Source: JAITWN01 sp050486285 (lineage in GTDB: Bacteria; Pseudomonadota; Gammaproteobacteria; SZUA-140). Taken from it: a stretch of DNA of 64,000 bases. Positions 35,805-44,396 of the stretch are shown here, one piece after another. Made by a program: the position numbers and the translations under genes. The notes below the pieces were generated by a model, which saw only the letters and a program-made list of their open reading frames with translations, was not told where the DNA came from and ran no database searches. The stretch lies in the NCBI GenBank assembly GCA_050486285.1, contig JBJHCZ010000007.1:62001-126000 (forward strand), written 5' to 3'. Each line of letters opens with the position of its first letter. The stretch's first letter is position 1.

Positions 35805-36914
35805 GTGTCCCTGTTTACCCAAGCGCCGCGCTCCCTTTGCCTGCTGAGACTGTCCGCGATCGGTGATTGCTGTCAGCTCGTGCCTGTAATACGGACCTTG
35901 CAGCGCGCCTGGCCGGACACCGCGCTGACCTGGATCGTCGGTGGTACCGAGGCATCTCTGTTCGGCGATCTCGATGGCGTCGAGACCATCGTCTACCGGA
36001 AAGGCGGCGGCATCGCCGCCTGGCAAGCCTTGCGCCGCAAGCTCGGCAACCGGCAATTCGACGCGCTGCTGCTGATGCAGGTGTCGCTGCGCGCGGGGCT
36101 GGTATCGACGGCAGTGCGGGCGAGACACCGCATCGGCTTCGATCATGCGCGCGCGCGCAATGCGCACGGACTGTTCGTCAACCGGCGTATCGCGCCGCAT
36201 CCGCGCGCGCATGTACTCGAGGGGTTCTGCGACTTCCTCGCCGCGCTGGGCCTGGAGCAGCCCGAACTGCGCTGGGACATCCCGCTGCCCGATGCCGCCC
36301 GCGAACGCGCGCGGGGGCTGATACCTGACGGACAGCCGGCGCTGGTGATCAGCCCGTGCAGCAGCCAGCGCTTCAACAACTACCGAAACTGGCCCGCCGG
36401 CGCCTATGCCGAAGTCGCCTGCCATGCCCACCTTCGTCACGGCATGAAGATCCTGCTCACCGGTGGCAACAGCGACGAGGAACGGCGCTATGGCGAGCTG
36501 ATTCGCGCGCGCGCCCCCGCCGCCGCCATCGAGGACTGCATCGGTCGGACCAGCCTGAAGGAACTGATGGCGATCATCGGGCGCGCCGACGTCGTGATCT
36601 GTCCGGACTCGGGTCCGGCGCATATGGCCACCGCGGCCGGCACGCCGGTCATCGGACTCTATGCGACCAGCAATCCGGCGCGTACCGGCCCCTATCTGAG
36701 CCGGCGCTGGGTCGTCGATCGTTATCCCGATGCCGCCCGCAAGGCCTGGGGCGAGGATGCCGGCAAGGTACGCTGGGGGCGTCGCGTGCGCGATCCCGCC
36801 GCGATGGAACTGATCACCGTCGGGGACGTCATCGATCGCCTCGATGCGCTGATGTCGACGCCGCGTGACGCGCGGCTCGATCCCCCGGTGCTCGCTCAGC
36901 CCGCGCCGCGATAG
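35805..36914 (+). CDS. Glycosyltransferase family 9 (heptosyltransferase type)
   Basis: 369 aa from GTG 35805 (VSLFTQAPRSLCLLRLSAIGD); further upstream the frame is not family-like. GT9 motifs: L-L-R-L-S-A-I-G-D near residue 14, I-S-P-C-S-S-Q-R-F-N-N-Y-R-N-W near 180, D-C-I-G-R-T-S-L-K-E-L near 245, C-P-D-S-G-P-A-H-M-A near 265. Such enzymes add L-glycero-D-manno-heptose to the LPS inner core; the D-S-G-P-x-H motif is typical. A WaaC-like role is possible. The C-terminus overlaps the convergent kdkA gene by 19 bp. No Shine-Dalgarno was seen, so the start is tentative. Confidence 0.85.
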   Translation: MSLFTQAPRSLCLLRLSAIGDCCQLVPVIRTLQRAWPDTALTWIVGGTEASLFGDLDGVETIVYRKGGGIAAWQALRRKLGNRQFDALLLMQVSLRAGLVSTAVRARHRIGFDHARARNAHGLFVNRRIAPHPRAHVLEGFCDFLAALGLEQPELRWDIPLPDAARERARGLIPDGQPALVISPCSSQRFNNYRNWPAGAYAEVACHAHLRHGMKILLTGGNSDEERRYGELIRARAPAAAIEDCIGRTSLKELMAIIGRADVVICPDSGPAHMATAAGTPVIGLYATSNPARTGPYLSRRWVVDRYPDAARKAWGEDAGKVRWGRRVRDPAAMELITVGDVIDRLDALMSTPRDARLDPPVLAQPAPR

Positions 36915-37654
36915 CCCGCGAGCAGGGCGAGCCAGTCATCGCCGGTGAAATGAAACCGGTCATACTGCGCATCGAGCTTCTGCAGCGAGCGTTGCAGGCG
37001 CTCGAGATTGTCGAGCCGGGAACGCGGATCGGCGTCGCCGCGCCGACCCCGGTCGAAATCTATCAGATAAACCTTGCCTTGACCGTCGATCAGGATATTG
37101 CGCGCATTCAGGTCGGCGTGACAGACGCCTTCGGCGTGAAACCGGCCGATCGTCGCGCCGATGGCTCGCCACATCGATGCCTCGAGCGCGGCCTGCCGAA
37201 GACAGTCGGCGAGCGTGCGCGTCCCGGGCAGATAGATCGTGACCAGATCCGCGCTGTAGAGAAGGCCGTGACGACGCACGCGCGCGGCGACCGGACGCGG
37301 CACCGGCAGCCCGCGTTGATGGAGATCGGCGAGCAGATGCCATTCCTGCCACGGGCGAGTCTTCTCCAGACCGCGCCACCAGTAGCGATCCCGGCTCAGA
37401 CGCGCCACCCAGCCGCCGCGGCAATAATGGCGCAGGGCCAGTTCGAGACCCTGGTCGCGAAATACGCAGACCGCGGAACGTCCGGCTGGCTCGGCGATGA
37501 CGGCCTGTTGCGCCCGCCAGTGCGCCGGATCGAAGAACGGGGAATCGGGTCTCGCGATCAGGCTGTCGTCAAAGAGCAGATGCCCATCCGCCAGCGCCAC
37601 TTCACGCACGATGGCGCCGGATGGTGGCCTGTCGCTTGCGATTTCGTCTAACAT
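36896..37654 (-). CDS. kdkA: 3-deoxy-D-manno-octulosonic acid (Kdo) kinase
   Basis: 252 aa, typical KdkA size. It uses ATP to phosphorylate the Kdo residue of lipid A, as in Haemophilus and Vibrio. Seen: H-Y-C-R-G-G-W-V-A-R-L near residue 78, R-P-x-x-E-W-x-L-L near 100, the kinase catalytic loop C-H-A-D-L-N-A-R-N-I-L near 178-188 and the metal-binding L-I-D-F-D-R-G near 198. Its presence suggests a single phosphorylated Kdo rather than a Kdo disaccharide, an inference from known species. Divergent from the DUF6165 gene. Confidence 0.93.
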   Translation of the reverse strand: MLDEIASDRPPSGAIVREVALADGHLLFDDSLIARPDSPFFDPAHWRAQQAVIAEPAGRSAVCVFRDQGLELALRHYCRGGWVARLSRDRYWWRGLEKTRPWQEWHLLADLHQRGLPVPRPVAARVRRHGLLYSADLVTIYLPGTRTLADCLRQAALEASMWRAIGATIGRFHAEGVCHADLNARNILIDGQGKVYLIDFDRGRRGDADPRSRLDNLERLQRSLQKLDAQYDRFHFTGDDWLALLAGYRGAG

Positions 37655-37712
37655 AGCGCCCTATTATCCCGTATCCATGCGGGATGTACACCAGACACCG
37701 GGCGACAATGCC

Positions 37713-38126
37713 ATGACCCTTACCGCAGATATCTCCGTCGGCGAATTCCTCGACAAGATCACGATCCTCGAGATCAAGTCGGAACGCATCGATGATGCGT
37801 CCAAGCTCGCCAATGTGCGCCGGGAGCTCGAAGTGCTGCGGCGCACCTGGTCCGGTTCGCCATACTCCCGCCAGGAGCTCGCGGCCGAGATCGCCGAACT
37901 CAAGCGCATCAATGAGCAGTTATGGGAGATCGAGGACGACATTCGCGATCATGAGGCAAAAGGCGAGTTCGACGCGAACTTCATCGCGCTCGCGCGTGCA
38001 GTCTACATCACCAATGACGAGCGCGCGGCGATCAAGCGCAGGATCAATATCAAGTCCGGCTCCGGGCTGATCGAGGAAAAATCCTATGCCGACTACCGGC
38101 GCGGGGAAGATACCGCCGGACGCTGA
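37713..38126 (+). CDS. DUF6165 family protein
   Basis: 137 aa from ATG 37713; ATG 37677 would add 12 residues. The start I-S-V-G-E-F-L-D-K-I-T-I-L-E-I-K-S-E-R-I and V-R-R-E-L-E-V-L are the family hallmark. The middle is a charged helix pair, likely coiled coil (E-L-A-A-E-I-A-E-L-K-R-I-N). It ends with N-I-K-S-G-S-G-L-I-E-E-K-S-Y. Homologues lie in LPS/polysaccharide clusters beside GT9 genes, as here (9 bp before the next GT9 gene). Biochemical role unknown. Confidence 0.87.
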   Translation: MTLTADISVGEFLDKITILEIKSERIDDASKLANVRRELEVLRRTWSGSPYSRQELAAEIAELKRINEQLWEIEDDIRDHEAKGEFDANFIALARAVYITNDERAAIKRRINIKSGSGLIEEKSYADYRRGEDTAGR

Positions 38127-38135
38127 GCCAGGACG

Positions 38136-39149
38136 ATGAAGCTGCTGGTCGTCCGCAACGACAAGCTCGGCGACTTCATGCTCGCCTGGCCTGCGCTCTC
38201 GGCGCTCAGGCTCTCGCTACCGGACAGCCGGATCGACGCGCTGGTCAGCGGCTATACCGCCGACATCGCCCGCCTGTGCCCGTCTATCGACGAGGTCGTC
38301 GTCGATCCCGGCGCGGAAGCGGATTCGCGGAAGCTCATGCGCGAGTTGAGCATCGCGCGGTACGATGCCGCGATCACGCTGTTCTCGACGGGTCGCATCG
38401 GCTGGCTGCTGTGGCGCGCCCGCATCCCGACGCGCGTCGCGCCGGCCACCAAGCTCGCGCAATTCTTCCACAATGCGCGGCTGAAGCAGCGCCGTTCACG
38501 CTCGGAGAAGCCCGAATACGCCTACAATGTGGACCTGGTCCGGCACTTCCTCGCCGGACTCGGCCTGCCCTGCCGGGAAGGCCATCCGCCCTGGCTTGCA
38601 TTCCCGTATGACGAGACCACGGCGCTGCGCCGGCAGTTTTGCGCCGGGCATGGCATCGACCCGGCACGGCGACTGATATTCCTGCATCCCGGCAGCGGCG
38701 GCTCGGCGAACAATCTCGACATCGGACAATACGCGCGCCTCGGTCAGGCGCTGGATTCCGCCGGTGCCTGCCATCTGGTGATCAGCGCCGGACCGGGGGA
38801 GGTCGACAAGGCCCGCGCGCTGTCCGCTCGCCTCGGCGCGACCGGACATACGGTCTATCACTCCACCGCCGGCCTCGAGGCCTTCGCCCGCCATATCGCG
38901 TTCTGCGACCTGTTCATCAGCGGATCGACCGGTCCGCTGCACATCGCCGGCGCGCTGAACCGCAACACCGCGGCGTTCTATCCGCGCCGCCGATCCTCGA
39001 CCGCGCTGCGCTGGCAGACGATCAATGAGGATTCCCGCCGACTCGCCTTCTCGCCGCCGGACGGCAGCGAGGAGAGCGACATGTCGCGCGTCGATATCGG
39101 GGCGGCGGCGCAAACGATCATCACGAGGTTCCTGCCGGCTCCGGTCTGA
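38136..39149 (+). CDS. Glycosyltransferase family 9 (heptosyltransferase type)
   Basis: 337 aa. N-terminal K-L-L-V-V-R-N-D-K-L-G-D-F-M-L-A-W-P is the GT9 opening; later H-P-G-S-G-G-S-A-N-N-L near residue 187 and F-I-S-G-S-T-G-P-L-H-I-A-G-A near 263 bind the ADP-heptose. The Lys after Asp in R-N-D-K-L-G-D resembles core heptosyltransferase III-like proteins. Probably translated together with the DUF6165 gene 9 bp upstream. Confidence 0.88.
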   Translation: MKLLVVRNDKLGDFMLAWPALSALRLSLPDSRIDALVSGYTADIARLCPSIDEVVVDPGAEADSRKLMRELSIARYDAAITLFSTGRIGWLLWRARIPTRVAPATKLAQFFHNARLKQRRSRSEKPEYAYNVDLVRHFLAGLGLPCREGHPPWLAFPYDETTALRRQFCAGHGIDPARRLIFLHPGSGGSANNLDIGQYARLGQALDSAGACHLVISAGPGEVDKARALSARLGATGHTVYHSTAGLEAFARHIAFCDLFISGSTGPLHIAGALNRNTAAFYPRRRSSTALRWQTINEDSRRLAFSPPDGSEESDMSRVDIGAAAQTIITRFLPAPV

Positions 39150-39158
39150 TACGCGCGA

Positions 39159-40004
39159 TCATGATCGCTGGCCGAGCTTGTGCAGCCCCCTGATCGAACG
39201 GCGCGCGGCCTCCGGTTCCGCGACCTTCCTGAACTCGATCATCAGGTGACCCCAGGTCAGCAGCCCCGGCGATATGCCGAGGCGAAAGACCTCGCCGAAG
39301 ATCCTGTCGCGAACATCCCGCGGCACATCGGGCCGCTTTCTCATCGCCCGCCGGCAGGCGCTGTAATTGACGAGCAGCACGAGCGGCCAGGTGAGCAACA
39401 GCAGGCCCAGCGAGGCCTTGTTGACGGCGGTCGGATGGATCTTGTGGATCTCCAGACCGGCCAGGCGCGCGAACAGCCGCAGGCGCTGGATACCGATCGA
39501 ATAGACATGACCGAAATAGAGATCGTCGCCGCCCTCGGACAGATTCGAGAACCACACCGAATCGATCTCATTCGGCGGCATCAGCTTGTACATCTCAGAT
39601 TCGGAAAAGAAATAACTGAAGCGAGAACGCATGTTCGAATAGTTCGGCGTGGTCAGCAGCAGGCGGCCGCCCGGCTGGAGGATGCGACACAGCTCGCACA
39701 GGGAATGATACTGGTCCGGCAAATGCTCGATCCCCTCCTGACAGAGCACGAAATCAGCGAAGCCGTCGGCGATCGGCAACGGCTTTGTCAGATCCGCGCG
39801 CGCGCAATCGAGGCCGTCGATCCGGAACATCGCGGGGAACAGATCGAAGGGATGGACTTCCGCTCCCGCCTCCTTCAACCGGCGGGATGACTCGCCCTGT
39901 CCGGCGGGCAGATCGACGACAATCTTCCCGCGCAGAAATTCCCGATGGTCCCGGATGTATCCGGTGACGAAGTCATCTATCCGGTGTGATCCGAGCAGTC
40001 CCAT
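39159..40004 (-). CDS. Class I SAM-dependent methyltransferase
   Basis: 281 aa. SAM loop V-V-D-L-P-A-G-Q-G-E-S-S-R near residue 29, then D-F-V-L-C-Q-E-G-I-E-H-L near 85 and I-L-Q-P-G-G-R-L-L-L-T-T-P near 108. A hydrophobic stretch G-L-L-L-L-T-W-P-L-V-L-L-V-N near residue 200 may be a membrane-associating helix. The start codon overlaps the stop of the GT9 gene upstream (ATGA at 40004), so they form one leftward transcript. Likely modifies a sugar or lipid in the LPS pathway. Acceptor unknown. Confidence 0.85.
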   Translation of the reverse strand: MGLLGSHRIDDFVTGYIRDHREFLRGKIVVDLPAGQGESSRRLKEAGAEVHPFDLFPAMFRIDGLDCARADLTKPLPIADGFADFVLCQEGIEHLPDQYHSLCELCRILQPGGRLLLTTPNYSNMRSRFSYFFSESEMYKLMPPNEIDSVWFSNLSEGGDDLYFGHVYSIGIQRLRLFARLAGLEIHKIHPTAVNKASLGLLLLTWPLVLLVNYSACRRAMRKRPDVPRDVRDRIFGEVFRLGISPGLLTWGHLMIEFRKVAEPEAARRSIRGLHKLGQRS

Positions 40005-41014
40005 CAGCGCGCGGCCGTGAGCAGTTTGACGGCGAGCGCGCGCACCAGCTCCGTATCAGGGACGCTGCCGTCCGGCAGAAAGGCTGCTTCGTGACGGCCG
40101 TCGCGCGGCCAGTAGCGAAAGGGCTCGGTACTGAAGAATATACCGACCGTCGGCGTACCGCAGGCGATCGCGACATTGCGCATGCCGGTGTCGTTACCGA
40201 CCAGCAGGCGCGCGCCCCTGATCAGCGACACCGTCTCGCCGAAGTGGTCGATCCGTAGCGGGGTGACGTTCGGGCGATCATGCAAGGGCGCGACGATCTC
40301 GTCGATGGTCTCCCATTCGGCGATGCCCCTCAGCACGATATGCTCGTGATCCGGATAGTCGCGCGACATCGCGTCGACGAGTTCGGCGAAGCGCGGCTTC
40401 GGCCAGCACTTGTCCGGGGTCGACGCGCTCGGGAAATAGACGATGGCCGGTCGATCCCTGCGCATGGCCTCGTCCGGCATGTCGTAGCGCAGGGGCCAGG
40501 CGCAGGCATGTCCGAATACGCTCAGCATATCAAGCAGGTTTTCCGCCTCGAAGCGGAGATCGGAGCGCGGTATCGTGACATCATAGAACAGCCTGCGCTG
40601 TATCGGGCGATACGGAAAGCCGATCCTGAGACGCGCCTGCGTCAGCTTGCACAACCAGAAGGAACGCGCAGTCGCGGCGAGATCGAAGAGCAGGTCCTGC
40701 GGGCCCAGTTCGCGCGCGCGCCTGAGCTGCTCGCGTATCGGGGTATCGCGCCGGTCGCTGCCGCAGGCGACATGAACGCGATCGACGAGGTCTTCGGGCG
40801 CCGCGCGGGTGTAGTGGCTAACCAGGCTCAGGGTGATCTCCGCGGCGGGCAGGAAGCTGCGCAGCTCGACGAGGAAGGGGCGGGTCAGCACCATGTCGCC
40901 GACTGCGGCATGGCGGATTACGGCGACCTTGCGAATCGCCTCCGGCTTCAGTGTCTCGACCCGGGCACGCGCCCGCCTGCTTGCCCAGGCGCCGTTCTTG
41001 AACCAGAGTTTCAT
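40004..41014 (-). CDS. Glycosyltransferase family 9 (heptosyltransferase type)
   Basis: 336 aa. GT9 motifs: V-A-V-I-R-H-A-A-V-G-D-M-V-L-T-R-P near residue 30, Y-F-P-S-A-S-T-P-D-K-C-W near 200, and L-V-G-N-D-T-G-M-R-N-V-A-I-A near 278. In the last motif Arg-Asn replaces the usual P-x-H, so donor contact may differ from WaaC/WaaF. A third GT9 enzyme in the island besides waaF, so the core may carry several heptoses. Lies 33 bp downstream of the O-antigen ligase gene on the same strand. Confidence 0.87.
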   Translation of the reverse strand: MKLWFKNGAWASRRARARVETLKPEAIRKVAVIRHAAVGDMVLTRPFLVELRSFLPAAEITLSLVSHYTRAAPEDLVDRVHVACGSDRRDTPIREQLRRARELGPQDLLFDLAATARSFWLCKLTQARLRIGFPYRPIQRRLFYDVTIPRSDLRFEAENLLDMLSVFGHACAWPLRYDMPDEAMRRDRPAIVYFPSASTPDKCWPKPRFAELVDAMSRDYPDHEHIVLRGIAEWETIDEIVAPLHDRPNVTPLRIDHFGETVSLIRGARLLVGNDTGMRNVAIACGTPTVGIFFSTEPFRYWPRDGRHEAAFLPDGSVPDTELVRALAVKLLTAAR

Positions 41015-41047
41015 CGCAGGGGTCTCATCGCGGCGAGCCCGATTCTA

Positions 41048-42301
41048 TCATGCCCTCGTCCTCGCGCCGCGTACGCGCTCGAGATGCCAGAGGAGGAATA
41101 CCGAGGTGATCAGCAGGAAGATCGCGACGAAATTACCCTTGATGAAGATCGAGGCATCGGTCAGTGAAAACGTCGCAAGACCGGCGATGAGCAACATGCC
41201 GGGCAGCGCACTGCCGGGTGACTGCCTGAAGGTGCGCGCGAACAACCAGAACGGATAAAACAGCATGCCGAGAAAGACCGCGAAGCCGGTCAGCCCCCGC
41301 GACATCAGGACGTCGACATAGGCATTGTGCGCATGGGAGTGGTCGCCGACACCGGGATGCAGCAGGCCCTGCTCGATATACGGCAGCAGCGCCTCGTAGT
41401 AATTGCCGCGGCCCACGCCGAAGACCGGATTGTCGCGGAACACCATCCAGCCGGCGCGCCACATCTCGAAACGTACTGCCGTGCCAAGACCCTGGTCATG
41501 GTCCCGGCCTTCGTGTTCGAGATAACCGCCGATTTCGGTGACGGCCCGGTCGATACGATGACTGACCTCCGGCACGGTGAAATAGGCCGCCAGCGGCAGG
41601 ACCAGACTCGCGATCAGCGCGCCAATGCGCCAGCGCCCGCGCAGGCACAAGCCGGCCCACATCAGCATCAACACGACGAGACCGAGCCAGGCGCCGCGTG
41701 ATCCCGATAGCGCGACGGCCGTCAGCGCGGCAAGCACGAGCAGCGGCACGAGCCAGCGCAGCCGACCCCAGTGGTCCCAGCTCGCGAGCAGCCAAATCGC
41801 GACCAGCGCCGCGAACGGCCCCATCAGGTTCGGGCTGTAATGGCCCTGCGCGCGCGCGAGTCCGGCGACATGGATATCGTGCAGCGCATGCAGGCCGAGC
41901 ACCGGCGCGGCCAGCAGGATGCCGGCAAGCAGCCAGCGCCAGCCCTCGGGATACTGCCGCAGCAGCAGGTACAGCGGCACGACCAGCAGATAACGGATAT
42001 CGACGCCGAGATGCCGGGTCTGGTTCTCGCCCCAGCCATTGATCAGTCCCGACACGACATAGGAGAGAAAGAAGCCCGCGCACAACCACAGCCAGATGCG
42101 TTCCTCGCGATGAAGACCGCTGAAGTCGCGGCGTCTCGCCAGATCATACAGCCCGATCAGCACCAGCAGCGTGAAGATCCCGCTGAACCACGAGCCGACG
42201 CTGACGCCGCCGATCGGAAACAGGAACAGCAGCAGATAAATCGTTCGCTCCCGGATCCGCGTGCCGCTGAAGGCCGGCGCCGGCGGCGCGCTCACGCTCA
42301 C
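41048..42301 (-). CDS. O-antigen ligase family protein (WaaL-like)
   Basis: 417 aa, about eleven membrane segments. The PF04932 region has S-G-S-R-G-A-W-L-G near residue 213 and, after a large periplasmic loop, the F-G-V-G-R-G-N-Y-Y motif and D-H-S-H-A-H-N-A-Y-V-D near 340, whose His and Arg residues are essential in WaaL. It would join undecaprenyl-linked polysaccharide to the lipid A core at the periplasmic face. An O-antigen polymerase role is also possible, but no Wzx or polymerase gene is present here. GTG start at 42301 overlaps waaF by 4 bp. Confidence 0.87.
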   Translation of the reverse strand: MSVSAPPAPAFSGTRIRERTIYLLLFLFPIGGVSVGSWFSGIFTLLVLIGLYDLARRRDFSGLHREERIWLWLCAGFFLSYVVSGLINGWGENQTRHLGVDIRYLLVVPLYLLLRQYPEGWRWLLAGILLAAPVLGLHALHDIHVAGLARAQGHYSPNLMGPFAALVAIWLLASWDHWGRLRWLVPLLVLAALTAVALSGSRGAWLGLVVLMLMWAGLCLRGRWRIGALIASLVLPLAAYFTVPEVSHRIDRAVTEIGGYLEHEGRDHDQGLGTAVRFEMWRAGWMVFRDNPVFGVGRGNYYEALLPYIEQGLLHPGVGDHSHAHNAYVDVLMSRGLTGFAVFLGMLFYPFWLFARTFRQSPGSALPGMLLIAGLATFSLTDASIFIKGNFVAIFLLITSVFLLWHLERVRGARTRA

Positions 42302-43353
42302 GCGGATGCCTCGCGCGCGGCCGAATACACGCTATCGACCCCGATCCCGCGCAGGCAATCGAAATGCCCCAGCGGACACTCCCGCTCGAAACACGGGCTG
42401 CATTCGAGCGCCAGGTACATGATCCGCGCGTCGTCGCTGAGCGGCGGCGTGAACGCCGGCGACGACGAGCCGTACAGCGCAACCACCTTTCTTCCGGTCG
42501 CCGCCGCGATATGCATCAACCCCGAGTCATTGGTGACGACGAGTTCGGTCAGCGCGATCAGGTCGACGGCGTCCTCGAGCCGCGTACGACCCGACAGGTC
42601 GATGACACGATCGCCGGCCTGCGCCGCGATCTCCGCGCACACCGGCTGGTCCTTCACCGAACCGAACAACCAGACCTGCCAGCCCTCGTCGAGCAGCCTC
42701 GTCGCCAGCGCGGCGAAGTTTTCCGCCGGCCAGCGCTTGGCCGGGCCATACTCGGCGCCCGGCACGAAACCGGCGACCGGTCGCTCGGTCGACAGCGCGA
42801 GGTCCTGCAACAGCCGGGTCTGGTTGTCGGCGCTGGTCTCCAGATGCGGCAGCGGGATCTTCGGCGGCAGCGGCGCGCCGCGCTCGAGTCCGAGTGCGAC
42901 GTAGCGCTGCACGGTCTGCGTCAGCACCGCCGTGTCGAGCGGGCGGATGTCGTTGACGAGGCGATAGCGCGATTCGCCGAGATAGCCGATGCGGCGCGGC
43001 ACCTTCGCGAAGAACGGGGTCAGCGCCGACTTGAACGAGCGCGGCAGCACGATCGCCTGGTCGTAGCGCTCGCGGCGCAGGCGGCGGCCGATGCGCCAGC
43101 GCGCGCCGAGGCCGAGCGCGCCGTGGTCGACCGGCATCTCGATGTGATGGCGCACCTCGGGCATGCGGCCGAGCAGCGGACCCGACCAGGCCGGCGCAAG
43201 GACGTCGATCGCGGCCTCGGGGAAGCGTTCGCGCAGCGTCATGAACAGGCTCTGCGCCATGACCATATCGCCGACCCAGGCAGGGCCGACGACGAGTATT
43301 CTCGATTTCGGCGCCGGGATCCGCTTGCGGGTCCGAATCTCGGGCAGGCTCAT
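42298..43353 (-). CDS. waaF: ADP-heptose:LPS heptosyltransferase II
   Basis: 351 aa from ATG 43353; start overlaps the hldD stop by 4 bp. It adds the second heptose to the LPS inner core. WaaF hallmarks: I-L-V-V-G-P-A-W-V-G-D-M-V-M-A-Q near residue 25, P-R-S-F-K-S-A-L near 110, F-V-P-G-A-E-Y-G-P-A-K-R-W-P near 198, V-T-N-D-S-G-L-M-H-I-A-A near 277, and the C-terminal Cys cluster C-S-P-C-F-E-R-E-C-P-L-G-H-F-D-C. Part of hldD, waaF, ligase, GT9, methyltransferase leftward operon. Confidence 0.95.
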   Translation of the reverse strand: MSLPEIRTRKRIPAPKSRILVVGPAWVGDMVMAQSLFMTLRERFPEAAIDVLAPAWSGPLLGRMPEVRHHIEMPVDHGALGLGARWRIGRRLRRERYDQAIVLPRSFKSALTPFFAKVPRRIGYLGESRYRLVNDIRPLDTAVLTQTVQRYVALGLERGAPLPPKIPLPHLETSADNQTRLLQDLALSTERPVAGFVPGAEYGPAKRWPAENFAALATRLLDEGWQVWLFGSVKDQPVCAEIAAQAGDRVIDLSGRTRLEDAVDLIALTELVVTNDSGLMHIAAATGRKVVALYGSSSPAFTPPLSDDARIMYLALECSPCFERECPLGHFDCLRGIGVDSVYSAAREASA

Positions 43354-44300
43354 CGATCGCCGTTGAGCCACTGCAGATAGGCGGCGACGCCCTGCTCGAC
43401 GGTCATGAACGGCGCGTCGTAACCGGCGGCGCGCAGCGCCGACATGTCGGCCTCGGTGTAGCTCTGGTAGCGGCCCTTCAGGTGATCCGGGAACGGGATG
43501 TACTCGAGCTCGCCCTGCCCGTGCCAGGCAAGCACCGCGCGGGCGACGTCATTGAAACTCTGGCTGCGGCCGGTGCCCAGATTGAAGATGCCGGACTTGT
43601 CCGGATGGCGCAGGAACCACAGGTTCACCGCGACGACGTCGTCGACATGGATGAAGTCGCGGCGCTGTTCGCCGTCGGCGTAGCCGTCGCAGCCGCTGAA
43701 CAGCCGCACCTTGCCGGTCTCGCGCAACTGGTTGTTCAGATGGAAGGCGACGCTCGCCATCTTGCCCTTGTGCTGCTCGCGCGGGCCGTAGACATTGAAA
43801 TAGCGGAAGCCGGCGATCTGGGTCCTGGCCTTCGGCAACAGGCGACGCACATACTGGTCGAACTGGAACTTCGAATACCCATACATGTTCAGCGGCCGCT
43901 CATGCGCGCGCGACTCGGAGAACACCGGGCCGGCGCCGTAGACCGAGGCCGACGAGGCGTACAGATACGGGATCTTGCGGTCGAGGCAGTAATGCAGCAG
44001 CGCCTTCGAGTACTCGTAGTTGATGCCCATCATATAGCGGCCGTCCCACTCGGTCGTATCCGAGCAGGCGCCCTGGTGGAGGATCGCGTCGATGCGCTCG
44101 GGCAGGCCGCCGCCGGCGATCACGGCGCCGAGGAAGTCGTCCTTGTCGATGTAGTCGGCGATCTCGCAGTCGGCGATGTTGCGGAATTTGGTGCCGTCGG
44201 TCAGGTCATCGACGACGATGACGTCATCGCGCCCGATCGCGTTCAGCGCCTTGACCAGATTGCTGCCGATGAAGCCGGCACCGCCAGTAACAACGATCAT
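43350..44300 (-). CDS. hldD: ADP-L-glycero-D-manno-heptose 6-epimerase
   Basis: 316 aa short-chain dehydrogenase-fold epimerase. It converts ADP-D-glycero- to ADP-L-glycero-D-manno-heptose, the last precursor step. Seen: NADP-binding T-G-G-A-G-F-I-G-S-N-L near residue 5, Q-G-A-C-S-D-T-T near 76, the catalytic Y-G-Y-S-K near 140 (Y-x3-K), R-Y-F-N-V-Y-G-P-R-E near 167, R-D-F-I-H-V-D-D near 215. The upstream gap to hldE holds the nested palindrome k. Confidence 0.97.
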   Translation of the reverse strand: MIVVTGGAGFIGSNLVKALNAIGRDDVIVVDDLTDGTKFRNIADCEIADYIDKDDFLGAVIAGGGLPERIDAILHQGACSDTTEWDGRYMMGINYEYSKALLHYCLDRKIPYLYASSASVYGAGPVFSESRAHERPLNMYGYSKFQFDQYVRRLLPKARTQIAGFRYFNVYGPREQHKGKMASVAFHLNNQLRETGKVRLFSGCDGYADGEQRRDFIHVDDVVAVNLWFLRHPDKSGIFNLGTGRSQSFNDVARAVLAWHGQGELEYIPFPDHLKGRYQSYTEADMSALRAAGYDAPFMTVEQGVAAYLQWLNGDR

Positions 44301-44322
44301 GTAGTAATCCCGATTGATTCGG

Positions 44323-44396
44323 GGGGTCGAGTAGACTGATTCGGGGTCAGAGTAGACGATGTCTACTCTGACCCCGAATCAGTCTACTCTGACCCC
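44323..44396. repeat. 74-bp nested palindrome, copy k (hldE/hldD boundary)
   Basis: Outer arms start GGGGTCGAGTAGACTGATTC (44323-44342; one A lost against the consensus) and pair with 44376-44396. The interior is exactly 33 bp (44343-44375) and is itself a perfect canonical 33-bp element with loop GAT. The minus-strand TAG in the outer right arm is the stop codon of hldE. Confidence 0.94.

Noticed and set aside
42298..42345. WaaF C-terminal G-V-D-S-V-Y-S as a palindrome remnant
   Set aside because: Resembles the translated repeat, but no complementary arm is present and the position matches the normal WaaF C-terminus.
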